64,000 nt of DNA from Stictocephala bisonia (lineage: Eukaryota; Arthropoda; Insecta; Hemiptera; Membracidae), in the NCBI GenBank assembly GCA_035578905.1, contig JAQJVL010000002.1, positions 5,183,229-5,247,228 on the forward strand. Reading direction: 5' to 3'. Numbering within the stretch: position 1 is the first letter of the stretch; each line of letters opens with the position of its first letter. Under the pieces are notes generated by a model, which saw only the letters and a program-made list of their open reading frames with translations, had not been told where the DNA came from and ran no database searches. Shown in pieces: positions 35,434 through 48,511 of the stretch. The position numbers and the translations under genes are program-made.

Positions 35434-37391
35434 AGGGAAACCTTAAACATGAGTACTATCTAACCTAACCTAACTAACCTAGTCTAAATAACATAACCTA
35501 ACGAACCAAACGTAACTAACTTACCTAAACCATCTAAACTAACTAACCTAGTATCCTAACCTAACCTTATCTGACTAACCTTACCTCATATAAGTTGCCT
35601 AACATTACTAACCTGCCCTAACCTCATATAACTAGCCTAACTTAAGTAACCTTACTTCATATAACTTGCCTAACATTACTAACCTAACATACATTAGTAT
35701 CCTAACCTAACTTAATTTCATCTAACTAGCCTAACCTAACCTTATCTGACTAACCTTACCTCATATAAGTTGCCTAACATTACTAACCTGCCCTAACCTC
35801 ATATAACTAGCCTAACTTAACTAACCTTACTTCATATAACTTACCTAACATTACTAACCTGCCCTAACCTCATATAACTAGCCTAACTTAACTAACCTTA
35901 CTTCATATAACTTACCTAACCTTACTAACCTAACAAGTAGACATTCTTGAGACCATATTAATGAAAAAATTAATTGTATAATCAACTAAAACTTTTAAAT
36001 ATTTTCTTTATAGTAAATTTGTATAAATGCATTTATTTCATAATAAAACATGTTATGGGAAAATATGAGACATATAACTGACCACTTTATCTAGAAGTGT
36101 GAGCAGTTGGACAAATAACATTTAAAAATAAACTAACATTGTAAGAAAATGAGGAGACAGCCTGTAAATATCTGTTAGGAGACCGATGATCAGCAGAATA
36201 CGGCTTACCTTTAAGAAAGGTAAAGTAAGCTTGACATTCTTAATTAATTATTAAATCGGTAAAATAAATATGGTGACAAGTGTATAATATATACAATTCC
36301 TTTTTAATTAAGTGTTCCTTTCATATTGTCTTTATAATAAATATTCCTTAAGGCAAGAAGTGTTAATCCAACAAAGCACTGTCTTCACTTTGTCTGTGTG
36401 TTGTAATCTCATTTGCCATATGGGTTGCACAAACACGTTACTTTCATGGACAGAAAACTATGACAGGTTATTAGATGATAATGGATAAATCTATTAGAGA
36501 TACATAATATCTATAAACCAATTAATATATAGTGATTATAAATTTACTAAAACTGGAATTGGTAGAAATTGTTCGAATTAAAAAACTTAAAACTTTTATG
36601 TTATGTATCTTCAACCTTGGACAGTTTAGTTAGGTTAGATTAGTTAGGTTAGGTCAAGTTAGTTAGGTTAAGCTAGTTAGATTAGGTTAGGTTAGGTTAG
36701 TTAGTTTAGGCAAGTTATGTGAAATGAAATACGTCTCTATTTTTAAGGTGAGGTTAGGACTAGACTACCACCTAACCTTAACAAAATTAATCAAATAAAC
36801 AATACAAAACATTACTAATTAATACAACATAAACTAACTGCGACATATCAGTAATCAACAACAAAAAACAACTCAACATATCAAACATAAAAAATATTTA
36901 TAAAATCATGAATAACAAATTCATATCCCTACACAATAATACATCAATCAAATTCATATCCTTGAAAAACACAATCATCCATCATCCATACATACTACCC
37001 GCAAACCATAAATAGATCCTTTAGCTCCGCATCAATCGAGATCCCTCACCTATACTTTTAATATTGTCAGGAAGCACATTCCATAATCTTCTGGAATTGG
37101 TTATGATAGTTATATTAGTTAGGTTAGTAAGGTTATGTTAGTAAGGTTAGGCAAGTTATATGAGGAGAGGCTAGTTAGGTTAGGCTAGTTAGATGAGGTT
37201 AGGTTAGTTAGATAAGGCTAGGTTAGGTTATGTTAGTAAGGTTAGGCTAGTTAGATGAAGTTAAGTCAAGTTAGGATACGTAGTTTAGATGGTTTAGGTG
37301 AAGTTAGTTACGTTTGGTTCATCAGGTTATGTTAGTTGGACTAGGTTAGTTAGGTTAGGTTAAATAATACTCATGTTTAAGGTTTTCCTAT
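35434..37391. mobile_element. fold-back element with GGTTAG-repeat arms
   Basis: Outer ends pair over at least 130 bp: left GGGAAACCTTAAACATGAGTA...AACCAAACGTAACTAACTT, right the complement at about 37265-37391. The arms are built of CTAACC (left, to about 35935) and GGTTAG (right, from about 37107) repeats. The left arm has internal ~75-bp direct repeats with CTCATATAACTAGCCTAAC. The centre is largely unique and contains a LINE fragment and another GGTTAG patch (36627-36715). Confidence 0.8.
37021..37098 (-). pseudogene. LINE reverse-transcriptase C-terminal scrap
   Basis: Minus-strand frame NSRRLWNVLPDNIKSIGEGS ending at a TAA (37021-37023). RLWN-LP-I is the usual end pattern of non-LTR ORF2 proteins. 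It lies inside the fold-back element's centre and is only 25 codons long. Confidence 0.6.
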
Positions 37392-37394
37392 ACT

Positions 37395-37962
37395 ATCCTA
37401 TATATAATGACCCACCCACCAGTACACGTACATTGATGATGACCCACCCACCAGCACACGTACAGTGGTTATGACCCACCCACCAGTAAACGTACAGTGG
37501 TGATGACCCACCCGCCCACCAGTACACGTAAAGTGGTGATGACCCACCCACCAGTACACGTACAGTGATGATTACCCACCCACCAGTACATGTACAGTGG
37601 TAATGACCCACCCACCAGTACACGTACAGTGGTGATGACCCACCTACCAACCAGTACACGTACAGTGGTAATGACCCAGACACCAGCACACGTACAGTGG
37701 TGATGACCCACCCACCAGTACATGTACAGTGGTAATGACCCACCCACCGGTACACGTACAGTGGTGATGATCCACCCGCCCAACAGCACACGTACAGTGG
37801 TGATGACCCACCCACCAACCAGTATACGTACAGTGGTAATGACCCACCCACCAGTACACGTACAGTGGTAATGACCCATTCACCAGTACACGTACAGTGG
37901 TGATGACCCATTCACCAGTACACGTACAGTGGTGATGATCCACCCACCCACCAGTACACGTA
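37395..37962. repeat. ~33-bp VNTR, about 17 copies
   Basis: Unit GACCCACCCACCAGTACACG-TACAGTGGTGAT, varying from 32 to 36 bp through extra CACC steps. It begins right after the fold-back element and ends at the next MITE. The three overlapping minus-strand ORFs are repeat artefacts. A sister array with a near-identical unit lies at 60290-60490. Confidence 0.95.
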
Positions 37963-38634
37963 AAGATAGTTACATACTTGAATGAACGCGGTCCCTTGCC
38001 TAACCCTGGTTTGCAGGCGTTCTACAGGTCATATTGTAGCAGGCACAACAGGCTATTAAGTCGCACGATAATTAAATATTTTTTATATAAAGAATTTTTT
38101 TACAGATAGCAACATTTTTTAAATTAATATATTGTTTAACAAATCACTGAATTTTATTTAATTAGTTTGTGAAAATCAACTTTGTAAAACTTTACTACTT
38201 ATTTTTCCCCTGAACCTTTTTATACCTATATTATTATATCGCCTCGTGAAAAAAACTCAATAGTCTACCATGTTAAAGGACAAGTCATGTTAGCATAACA
38301 ATTTAATATTATAATATTACTTAAAAATAACTTACTGTGTTTATCAAGGAATATTACGGGAACATTACAGTTCCGCATCAACATACAACAAGGGTTTACA
38401 GTTGAAATACACATAAAGTGCTTTATGTTACTTCGAAATAAACTTTTTGTGCATTTATAAAATATAAAAACTGTAAAATATTAGTTTGTGTTTAATTTTA
38501 AATGTGTTCGTTAGGTCACATATGTTAGTTGTCGTAATAAACATAAAAACGCCTTTATTATCTTAGATACTAAATGTGACGCATGACTGTACGATGAACG
38601 AATCCGCGTTCATTCACGTCTGTAACTATCAGTA
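37961..38634. mobile_element. MITE candidate with ~27-31-bp TIRs
   Basis: GATAGTTACATACTTGAATG...CGCGG at 37965-37991 pairs with 38604-38630 at 25 of 27 positions. The pairing may extend outwards to GTA. No coding capacity and no certain target duplication. Confidence 0.65.
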
Positions 38635-41587
38635 CAATGATGATGAATTGGTAATAGTTTTATTAATTACTGTTAACATATTGAGGTTAATCAATATATT
38701 AAATGACGAAAATAGGATACAAATGTTGGAGTAAAATACGTAAGCATTGAAAAATTGCTTATAAAATGCTGTCTATAAGATTGTGATTGAACCATGGATC
38801 TAATATTTTAATATTATACTGAATATTTATTCGGAATTCAAAAGGTGCCAAAACAGTAAGATATATAAATGTTGAGGCCTTAAGCGTGAACAAAAGAGGG
38901 CGTAGTGCTGATGTAATGCTGAAACAGACCAATTATTTACTAAAGATACTTTTTCTGCACGCAATGGTATATTTATTATCTTCTTAACATGGTAAATAAT
39001 TGTGTTTTATATCTTGGCCATAAATATCTATATCATTTAAAATCAGCAACTTAATTTTGAATTTTTTAAACAAATATTCATGCATCATAAAATTTGTTCA
39101 TTTGAAATCTCATTTCAAATATAATATTTTTGCTCATTTTTTACATTTTTTTATCTGAGAATGTATAAAACTGTAGAAACTCTAATAATGTAGAAACTCT
39201 GTTATACTTACTTCTATTGTAGGCCTACTATCAGCAGTCTAGTTAGTTGTGCTGCCAGGTAAATGCCTTGTTTTAATATACTGGGTAGACAAGAAATATG
39301 GAAAGGCTTTCACAGCAATATTATTTTTTCTCATAGATATATATATTTTTTATTGTGTTTGATAAAGTATAACGGAGAGCTAAGTTGTTAAAATTAGTTA
39401 CTCTGAAATTCAAATAACCGCTACTCTGGAAGGGATAAAAACTTCGAATTCCGGTTTTGCGCCAATTAATGTCTCTTGAATATACATTTTATTTGATACC
39501 AAACTCGACCTAGGCTTACATTGAAGATGTTCATTTAACTAATCCCTGAAAAAATAAAATGTCACCAATGGCGTCAAAAAGTATGTACTTTGAAACCATG
39601 ATCATGTACAAGATTCCATTTTATTCCACCCTGTATTCAAAAATTCATAAAACGTATTTTCAGAATACAAATATGTTTCAATATAACCGAGTTTTAAAAC
39701 ATATTATATTTCCTAATGACATTGTTAATGTCTGATCACAATGTTATATGTATATTAGTCAATTTACACATCTTTTCTTAAAATATTAAAATTACAGTTT
39801 TAGATAATTTTTTAAAATAATTCGTTTAGTTTTCTCATACATCGACATCTTGTGTGGACAAAACGATACCAATACCATTACTGGAAGTATAAAACAACAA
39901 TGGACAAACCACTGGACCTCACACAGAACCACAATGTCGATGTGAACATGTCTTGATGCACTCCTGACGTCGGTCCATGAGTGAGTTTATTGCACTAAAG
40001 TGCACTTTACTGCACTTTAGAGTGTACTCTAGACTGGTCGTGACGTGTTACTACAGTTTGAAACATGTGACAAGAGTAGTTTTTGTTGTTAAAAACTACA
40101 ACAGTTTTGTCACATTTATTGGGTCTGAAACGAGTGAGCTCCTTTTAGCTAACTTTATAAAAATTGTTTTCCAATATTTTCATCGTAATAAAAAGAATAG
40201 TATGTTTTTAACAGTACATATAAAATTAAAAAATATTAATATTTAAATGTATATTTTAGTTTATCAGTTAGGCCTGCTAATATTATAGCTTTTATTCATA
40301 ACTTTACTCCTAGACCATTTTCAGAGTAGATTAGTCTAACAAAACAAGCACTTTAAAAGTAAAAAGCATATGATCAATGTACTGCCAATGTACGTGTAAT
40401 TTCATTGCCAATGTACGTGTATTGGTGTAATATCACTAGCATGTAATATCATGTTTTTTATTTTAATATATGGTGTTTGAAAGGACACTTATAAGGAAAT
40501 TAAGTGATAGTAACTTGTTTCAGTTCATTAGTTAAATTATTTGCACAGCTTTGAAAGGCAAAGAACAAGATTGAATAAAGCTTAGGAATTGGAGGTTATT
40601 TGCGGATATTATATTTTATCGTTGTTCACTTTGTTAAGTTAGATCACACCATTCTAACTATTTGGTTAAAATGGTTATTTATGAGTTGGTTATTTGTGTT
40701 AAATTTGAATGAAGGGAATTCAATTAAAACTGTTAACGTTTTACTAGTATTTAAATTTGATTTTATTATGACATTTAGAATCATTCAAATTCATTGCACT
40801 TTGAAATATTCAATAAAATAAAAATAACTAGCAAATACAATGCTTTGGTTAGTAAAAAAGTTTATTTTCATTTGAGAAATTGTTTTTCATAAATTTTGAT
40901 TCAGTTGTGTATTATTAAATTTACCATCATGTTATATTGCATTTTAACTGTGTATACTTCATTATATTATAAAAAATACGAAAGAAAGTAAGTTCATTTT
41001 ATTTTATTATTCCGGAATTAGGATTTAAAATTGTCTAGTGACTTTTTTAAGAGACTGCAATCGTTCGCTTAAACTATTTCATCATACAAATGAAAGAAAT
41101 ATGGATTCATTACGCAAGATGTAGGCTGGATTTCAAGTAACATCATAAATTTGGCTGAATACTAAGATAAACATCAGTCCAATGAATGAACATGAGAAAT
41201 GTTTGCGGCGTACAATCAAGAAGGTAGGTGCTCCACTGTTTGTCGGAACGTATTTATAAATTCTCCTCGGTCCCAAGAGAAACGTTTCAATTTCATTGAT
41301 CATGAATTTTAAAAATCATTGTTTACGCAAGCAGTAACTTTATTTGTATTGTTTGACTTTAAGCGAAATAAAGCCAAATAAATTTGGATTACAATTGCAG
41401 TTTAAGTTAAACAGCCAGCATATGTTGTCCTTTCTATGGCAAATTGCAAAACTATATTCAACAATATATACATTACTGGTAGCAAGTACACTGACTGTTT
41501 CAAGAATAATCAAACTAATTTCCTTAAATTAAATGTTTGTTTTCTCATGTGTTCGTTCTATGTTTCCAAACTTTATTGGCAAGCAGC

Positions 41588-41589
<2 letters not shown>
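38635..41589. other. AT-rich non-coding DNA
   Basis: No supported gene; the ORFs at 39977, 40600, 41344 and 41436 lack motifs. Small direct repeats: TGTAGAAACTCT (39172-39200) and CCAATGTACGTGTA (40385-40420). Confidence 0.45.
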
Positions 41590-41622
<33 letters not shown>

Positions 41623-41660
41623 GGGGCTTGCCCCCTGGTGAGGCCCGCAGGGCCGAGTTT
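41590..41660. repeat. poly(T) with two adjacent GC hairpins
   Basis: T31 (41590-41620), then GGGGGCTTGCCCCC (41622-41635) and GGCCCGCAGGGCC (41642-41654), then another T run. Both are short perfect hairpins in an AT-rich setting. It may be the 3' end of a retroposed element read from the minus strand. Confidence 0.8.
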
Positions 41661-41929
41661 TTTTAATTTGTTATATTCGTACGTGTTACCAAAGTGTTTC
41701 TGCAAGAATCTGTTTGTTTGTTTGCACGAGTGATCTTCCTATGCTGTCATACTTTTAGGCAAGCTGCATTTTCTTAGTTTTTACTCATGTGTTTGTCTGG
41801 CAAGCAGCCATTTGTTTGATAACGTGATCCCCGTAAGTTTTTGTTGAACTAATATTTTTGTTTGCCCTTTATTTTGTCACTCTGTTATTTTGCACGTGAG
41901 ACTTCCTATCCCGCTATACTTTTAATAAG

Positions 41930-42870
41930 CTGCAGTTTTTTTCTGCACGCTAGATCCACCAATGTTGCCATATTTATTTGGTAAGCAACTGTCTGTTTGC
42001 ACGCTAGATCCTCTAATATCACCATAACTGTTTCATAATTAACTGTTTGTTTGTACGCTAGATCCTCTAATGTTGTCATAATTGTTTGGTAAGCCAAAAG
42101 TCTTTTTGCACGCTAGATCCTCTAATGTTCCAATAAGTTTTTGGTAAGTAACTGTTTGTTTGCACACTATATCCTCTAATATCAACTAAGTTGTTCCGTA
42201 AGCAACTGTTTGTTTACACACTAGATCCTCTAATGTTGCCATAATTGTTTGGTAAGCCAAAAGTCTTTTTGTACGCTAGATCCTCTAATGTTCCAATAAG
42301 TTTTTGGTAAGTAACTGTTTGTTTGCACGCTAGATCCTCTAATGTTGCTATAATTGTTTGGTAAGCAGTGGTTTGTACGCCCGCTAGATCCTTTAATGTT
42401 GCCATAATTGTTTGGTAAGCAACTATCTGTTTACACGCTAGATCCTCTAATGTCACCACAATTCTTTGGTAAGCAACTGTTTGTTTGCACGCTAGATCCT
42501 CTAATGTTGCAATAATTGTTTGATAAGCAACTGTCTGTTTGCACACTAAATCCTCTAATGTTCCCATAAGTGTTTGGTAAGCAACTGTCTGTTTACACGC
42601 TAGATCCTCTAATGTCACCACAATTGTTTGGTAAACAACTGTTTGTTTGCACGCTAGATCCTCTAATGTCACCACAATTGTTTGGTAAACAACTGTTTGT
42701 TTACACACTAGATCCTCTAATGTTCCCATAATTGTTTGGTAAGCAACTGTTTGTTTGCACACTAGATCCTCTAATGTCACCATGATTGTTTGGTAAACAA
42801 CTGTTTGTTTGCACACTAGATCCTCTAATGTTGCCATAATTGTTTGGTAAGCAACTGTTTGTTTGCCACA
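41930..42870. repeat. 54-bp tandem repeat, about 17 copies
   Basis: Core GCTAGATCCTCTAATGTTGCC...AATTGTTTGGTAAGCAACTG recurs about every 54 bp from 41949 to 42817, with diverged copies out to about 41700 and 43030. Because 54 is a multiple of 3, the minus strand is open for 255 codons as an 18-residue repeat (TLEDLACKQTVAYQTIMA). I regard that frame as a by-product of the array, as there is no start context, domain or signal. Confidence 0.92.
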
Positions 42871-44184
42871 CTTTTTTGGCAAGCGGCTATTTGTTTGCCT
42901 GTGTAATTCTCTCATGTTTCCAATTGTTTGATAAGCAGCTGTTGTTTGTTTGTTTTCACGCGAGATCCTCCATGTTGCCATACTTTCTTGGCAATCTGTT
43001 GTTTATTTCTTTGTTTGCTCGTCTGTTTCAGTCTGCAGTCATCACAGCTACCAATCGTGCTTCCTCTTCAGTGATTCATCTGTAAAGTATTTGTTTGTAC
43101 TGGTTATTATATTACTGCTACATGTGTTCAGTGATGATACTCTGAACTGGAAACCAAATGAATTAATTTAAAATAAACTAAATTAACAACGAATGATATG
43201 TAAGACAATAACTTACTTGACTAACAGTCAAGAATAATTAAAACAGTTAAGGGTGTATATAACTCTAAAGTTGCCTCTATGAATATATACATATATATAT
43301 ATAATTTTGTAGGGTGTCTGCTAGTATCTAATGTCTAAATACATTTTACCTAAAGAAATATTAGTAAAAAAACTGTTGGCCGAGTACAATAATTTTGTGG
43401 TTGTTATTCTGTCATTATTGATTTTTGTAAAACATGTTATATGAAGTATTATGCTCTATCAAGAAGTAAAAATATCTAAAACTAACAACATTGAAATGTC
43501 ATTATTTTTAATTATAACAACAGCAAAAATAGAATAACAGCCAAAAACTTATTTAATATCTACAAGCATTTTATTCTTACTAAAATTAAATATTTAAATT
43601 TTACTAACGAAAATTTTTAAACACTTATAAGAAAGAAACTGGGTAGATAGACAAACAAGAAGTTCTCAGTTCAAAGTCGACAACAAACAAATTTACACTC
43701 AGGTGATGGCTCCCACTGTTCATTTAACATTAATTATTTTTATAAAGAAAGTTAATAATTTTATGTATCAATGCCCATATTTAATTAAAAAATTATCACT
43801 CACTACTCAAATTAGGCAGTACTGTGCTGATAACAATTTAAAAATATACAAGTTTAATTGTTATTACAATATATAAACTGCCATAATATATTGTAAATAT
43901 ATAAATGTTATAGGCTCTTTATATAGATTATATATACTAATTTGTATTTATAATGCCAGATTCAAAAATTTGATTTATTAGTTGGGAAAATCAAAATCAC
44001 TAAATACTTCAAACTGACTTAAATAAATGTTTAGTAATAAAAACATAAACTGAATTTAAGTTGTCTGAAAATGAGAAAACCTGAGTAATACATAAAATTA
44101 AGTAAAGTATATAATAGTAACAAGAAATATTAACTCAAAAACTCTTTTCAAAAGGATAAAATGTCAATGGAGTAAACCATAACC
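42871..44184. other. AT-rich non-coding DNA
   Basis: Diverged ends of the 54-bp array, a short (AT)n at 43286-43303, otherwise nothing recognised. Confidence 0.5.
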
Positions 44185-44945
44185 TTCACACTCCAGTCGG
44201 TGGTGATGTAGGTCAGACGCTGTCTGTTGTGTCCAGTTCACTGGAGCTGGAGATTCCCACAAGACCTGTCACCAATAGACCAGCACACCCACTCATCCCC
44301 CCTATACCGGTGAAATGAAGGTCCTTAGTGTAAACCACAACCTTCACACTCCAGTAGGAGGTGATGTCGGTCAAGAGTTGTATGTCGTGTCCAGTCCTCT
44401 TGAACTGAAGATTCCCGCGGTGCTAGTCACCAAGAGACCAGCAGACCCACTCATCCCTCATATATCTGTGAGATAAAGTTAGTTGAGAACCACAACCCCT
44501 ATACTCCAGTCGGTGGTGATGTAGGTCAGGATCTGTATTTCGTGTCCAGTTCACTGAAGCTGGATATTTCTATGAGACCTGTCAACCAACAAACTAACAG
44601 AACCACTCATCCCCCTTATACCTGTGAGATAAAGTTAGTTGAGAACCACAACCTCTATACTCCAGTCGATGGTGATGTAGGTCAGGAGCTGTATGACGTG
44701 TCCAGTTCACTGAAGCTGGATATTTCTATGAGACCTGTCTACCAACAAACTAACAGAATCACCCATCCCCCTTACACCTCTGAGATAAAGTTAGTTGAGA
44801 ACCACAATCTCTATACTCCAGTCGGTGGTGATGTAGGTCAGGAGCTGTATATCGTGTACAGTTATCTAGAGCTGGAGGTCCCCACGAGGCCTATCACCAA
44901 TGAACCAGCCGACCCACACATCCATCATATACCTGCTATTTGACG
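44185..44945. repeat. ~156-bp tandem repeat, 5 copies
   Basis: GGTGGTGATGTAGGTCAGGA recurs at about 44202, 44358, 44513, 44669 and 44826. The last three units keep an open plus-strand frame (44542-44943) giving a 52-residue repeat (ending ...GDVGQELY). Earlier units are out of frame, so a gene is unlikely but not excluded. Confidence 0.9.
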
Positions 44946-46030
44946 CTCTCCCTTATTGCAATTCCACACTAGAACTACTGAACTACTGGAATCTTCATTA
45001 GTGTTATCTGTGGAGTGATGATTGCTGCTTAGTATTAATATTAGTGACAAGAAGTGAATAGATTTTTGTACGTTTGTTTTTATTTTATTGATGCCTGAAA
45101 CTCACAGAGTAGTTGATAATTTTTTTGTAGTATTATAATTCTTTGTTAATACAATCTTTATCGTCATAATAATATGATTTATTTCACTGAACATACCTAG
45201 TGAGTTTCTGTGCAGCTCCACAACCACCTTTGTACCAAAATATATCTGGCTTTTCAACACGAACTGGTCTCCTTAGACGGGGCTCTAGTTAACGTACGAC
45301 TACATCTACCACATAAATGAAAAAAATATACCCATCTCCTTTTATGAAACCCACATCATCACACCATATATGTACACAAACGGTAAGTTCCCTAATGTAT
45401 TTTTCCACATAAATGAAATAACTTACCTGAAGTGTTGTACATAAATCCTATCATGATGCATGTGAATGTCAGTATTTGGCACTGGAAAAAAAATTAGATT
45501 GACATTACCTAATATTAATAGTATTCCAGCTACAAAAAGAACCTATCGTTGAATATAGATACATACGCAAAAGATACTATTGACGAGAGAATGTATCGAA
45601 TATGAGTATGAGAACTATTTCTCAAAGCATGAGTATGAGAATCTGCTTATAAGGGATGCATAATGAATCAAAAAGCATATTTATAAAATTAGTATGCTGC
45701 ATCTTAAGCCAGATGATAACTAAAATTTTTTTATTCTATAAAATAATGCCTGGTCAGATACATGATATGTATCTATATTGTCTATGTTTTGTTCACATCA
45801 CAAAATACTTTTTTTTTATTTACAAATAACTAAAAATGTTCAGTGTAAGCCTATACATCCTTAAAGATTTATGCATGTTCAAATCAAAGCACCAGATAAC
45901 GCAAGAATCTACGCAAAAACCTATCACAAGGGATGCAACCAACTACTGCACACTGAGAGAAGTCCTATTAATATTTTTTTATTGACACTAATAGTACTGG
46001 TGGCTAATGTTTAGTAGCTAAACTGGCTCT
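44946..46030. other. non-coding DNA, nothing recognised
   Basis: No supported gene or repeat. Confidence 0.5.
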
Positions 46031-46120
46031 AAGTTGTGGAATGCGCTACCAGAAGAGTTGAAAAGGACGGAACAAAACCGTTTTGACATAGCCTATAGAA
46101 CTGAGAAGTCTCCACAGTGA
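46031..46120 (+). pseudogene. LINE reverse-transcriptase C-terminal scrap
   Basis: Frame KLWNALPEELKRTEQNRFD running to TGA at 46118-46120. This is the LWNALP tail pattern of non-LTR ORF2 proteins. Sequence upstream is too decayed to follow. Confidence 0.65.
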
Positions 46121-46613
46121 GTTTTACGGATTGTGGAGCTCCAGATCGAGGCCTACATTTTGAACTGTTGTGTTGAAGTTCAAAATCTTTTAGAACATAA
46201 TCGAATACTAAACTTCCAGTTAGTCTAAATGAAGGTGGTTAGATTTTAAAGTTTTTGCTACTTTTCCTCATCAAAAAGTAAGAAAATGGATTTCCAAACA
46301 TTCAAAAAATAAAATAGCAACTTGGTGAAAACATTCAGGGAAGAGAATAAACCTTGTTTCAACTCTTAGTGTGTGACTGTAGTAAATAATATATTCGGTT
46401 ACTTAATGAAGTTGTGTCGGAACGTTTGAAATGGATGAGAATAAACTAATTGGAAAATATTTACAATGCTGGGTGGAAAAGTACAAAGCGCATTGATTTT
46501 AAATTTGTCAAAGTTCAGAATCTGCCTGATTAACGGTTTAAAGAAAATACACAATATTTGTGGAAAAATTTAAATTTACCTGCATTTTTCAGGACCCCTT
46601 TCGTTATGTTGGT

Positions 46614-46815
46614 TAGTGTCTGGATGTAGTGTAGGGCATAGAACTTAGTATCAGGCTTGTCAGTTGGCTGATGGGTAGTTATCAGTGTCCGTATGAAGTG
46701 TAGCGCATAGAACGTAGTGTCAGGCTTGTCACTTGGCTGATGATCAGACCAATACTACGTGATTCGGATTCCACGTAAATATACATGTCTTTTGGTTTCC
46801 CTGGTTATTGTACTA
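46614..46815 (+). repeat. ~69-bp duplication plus dispersed tail repeat
   Basis: AGTGTCTGGATGTAGTGTAG...CAGGCTTGTCAGTTGGCTGATG is repeated once, about 69 bp later. It is followed at 46753-46815 by the tail blocks TACGTGATTCGGATTCCACG and CCCTGGTTATTG. Confidence 0.7.
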
Positions 46816-48267
46816 TTATTAATAAATGGCAATTTCTGAGTTTAAGTAACATTAATATATTAACCAGAATACAAAAGTCAACTACTCTCATTTTATCAGT
46901 AATATTCACCTTAAAAATATACACAACATTGTATCAGCATCTCATATCTAAGAATATTCGTGAAAAGGTTTAGACACTACAATGATTCGTCTGAAATCAC
47001 TACTTCATTTGTTTACTATTACATTTCTTATTTTATTATCAGTCCTTGGAAATATTCCAGCTTTAATTAATTGAGCATTGTAATATTTAAACTCTTATGT
47101 GTAGTAGTAAAATAGAAAACCAGTCACTTAAAAAAATAATAATAATAAATGGAGTTAGTATGGGAACAGTGTGATAGGTATGTTTGAATGAAGTTTTTGT
47201 TGGAAAATAATAAGACTGATATTTTAGATCGAATCTTGTCTCAAAGTTGATTAAACAATATAAACTGAGGTTTATAATTGGATTATTTGTAACATTTTAA
47301 TTTTTTTTAATTTTTATTTTTTTACTGAAATTAATACTAGTAGTATTTGAATTAATATTTATTAATTTAAAGGGCTAGTTTTGTACCAATACGAAATAAT
47401 TAATTGGTAGACAAATATATTAACTAACCTTAAAATACAACATGAAATTATTACATTTAATTTATTATTAATAATTTAAATTTAACAATAAATCGAAGTA
47501 AAAATATCACAAATATAACTAAATAAGCCAAAGTTCTTTACTAAAATGATATGTTTGTTATTTATTATTTATTTTTAATGAGTTATTTCATAAGATGATT
47601 TCGTTAATTCTGAAAAACTACAAAAAATTCCAAATATGTTGAACTTTATATTAAATTTGAAGTTAAATAAAATTTAGCTTACATTATTGTTATAATACTT
47701 GAAGTTGATTCAATAAACTAACGTATTATAATTTTAGCAAAGTTGCTTTTTCATTTTAGTTAAATAAGACAAATCTGCCACTGTAAACCAAGTCGTTCTG
47801 GAATTTAAGATGGAGTCGGTCGAGGTTTGTGTGGGTAGAACCACAGTGCTAACTTATGCCGTAGACAAATTGGTCTGGCAATGGAAGAGAATAGATCTTC
47901 TTCTATTTGGCGAGAGAGACTGCCGTAATATATCTCACTTGCTTTACGCGAAATCTCCACTTTTAACAACTATTCACATAGAAATCATTTGATACTGCAT
48001 CTTTATAACATGCTTAATTCAAAACAATACTTATGTTTTTATTCAAAATTAAATGCAAATACTATAAATATATGTTGTATTACTTTCTTTAGTAAAGTAC
48101 GGATTTTTTTTAGTAAAAGTGCTATTATTTAAATTTTTTTTATGAGTATAACTTTGTTTAAAATGTTTTATGGAAAATTTTTCTTTTGAACATAGTAAAA
48201 TTTTAGAGTAAAATTAACCCTTTATAAGAAAACTACTTATATAATTTGAAGTCTATTTTGTTTTATA
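46816..48267. other. AT-rich non-coding DNA
   Basis: The ORFs at 46785 and 47810 have no recognised domain. Confidence 0.45.
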
Positions 48268-48503
48268 ATATTTTTTTTTTAATTTAACGGTTAGGTCAAT
48301 ATCCTCTTTAACCTTACTCTACCCACTCCCCATAGACTACTGATCTGTGCGGGGATCTTATCAGATAGAGTAAGGGGAAGAACCAGTACAGTACAAAGTG
48401 AATATTACTGATAAAAACTAACAGCAAAGGCAAGGATTTGAATCTGGGCAATCTCCAACCAAGGATCAAAGTCCTGACGCCATAGACCGCTTGGCCGCAT
48501 ATT
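48268..48503 (-). repeat. tRNA(Leu/Ser)-derived SINE, family 1, with A tail
   Basis: Minus strand: GCGGCCAAGCGGTCTATGGC (A box), CCCAGATTCAAATCCTTGCC (B box), then the family body GGTTCTTCCCCTTACTCTATCTGATAAG, ending in an A-rich tail (the T run at 48270-48281 on the plus strand). It is the most complete copy, about 235 bp. Confidence 0.75.
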
Positions 48504-48511
48504 CTATATAC

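Noticed and set aside
37393..37943. Three overlapping minus-strand ORFs of 99-172 codons
   Set aside because: Open in several frames at once because of the 33-bp repeat; low-complexity products.
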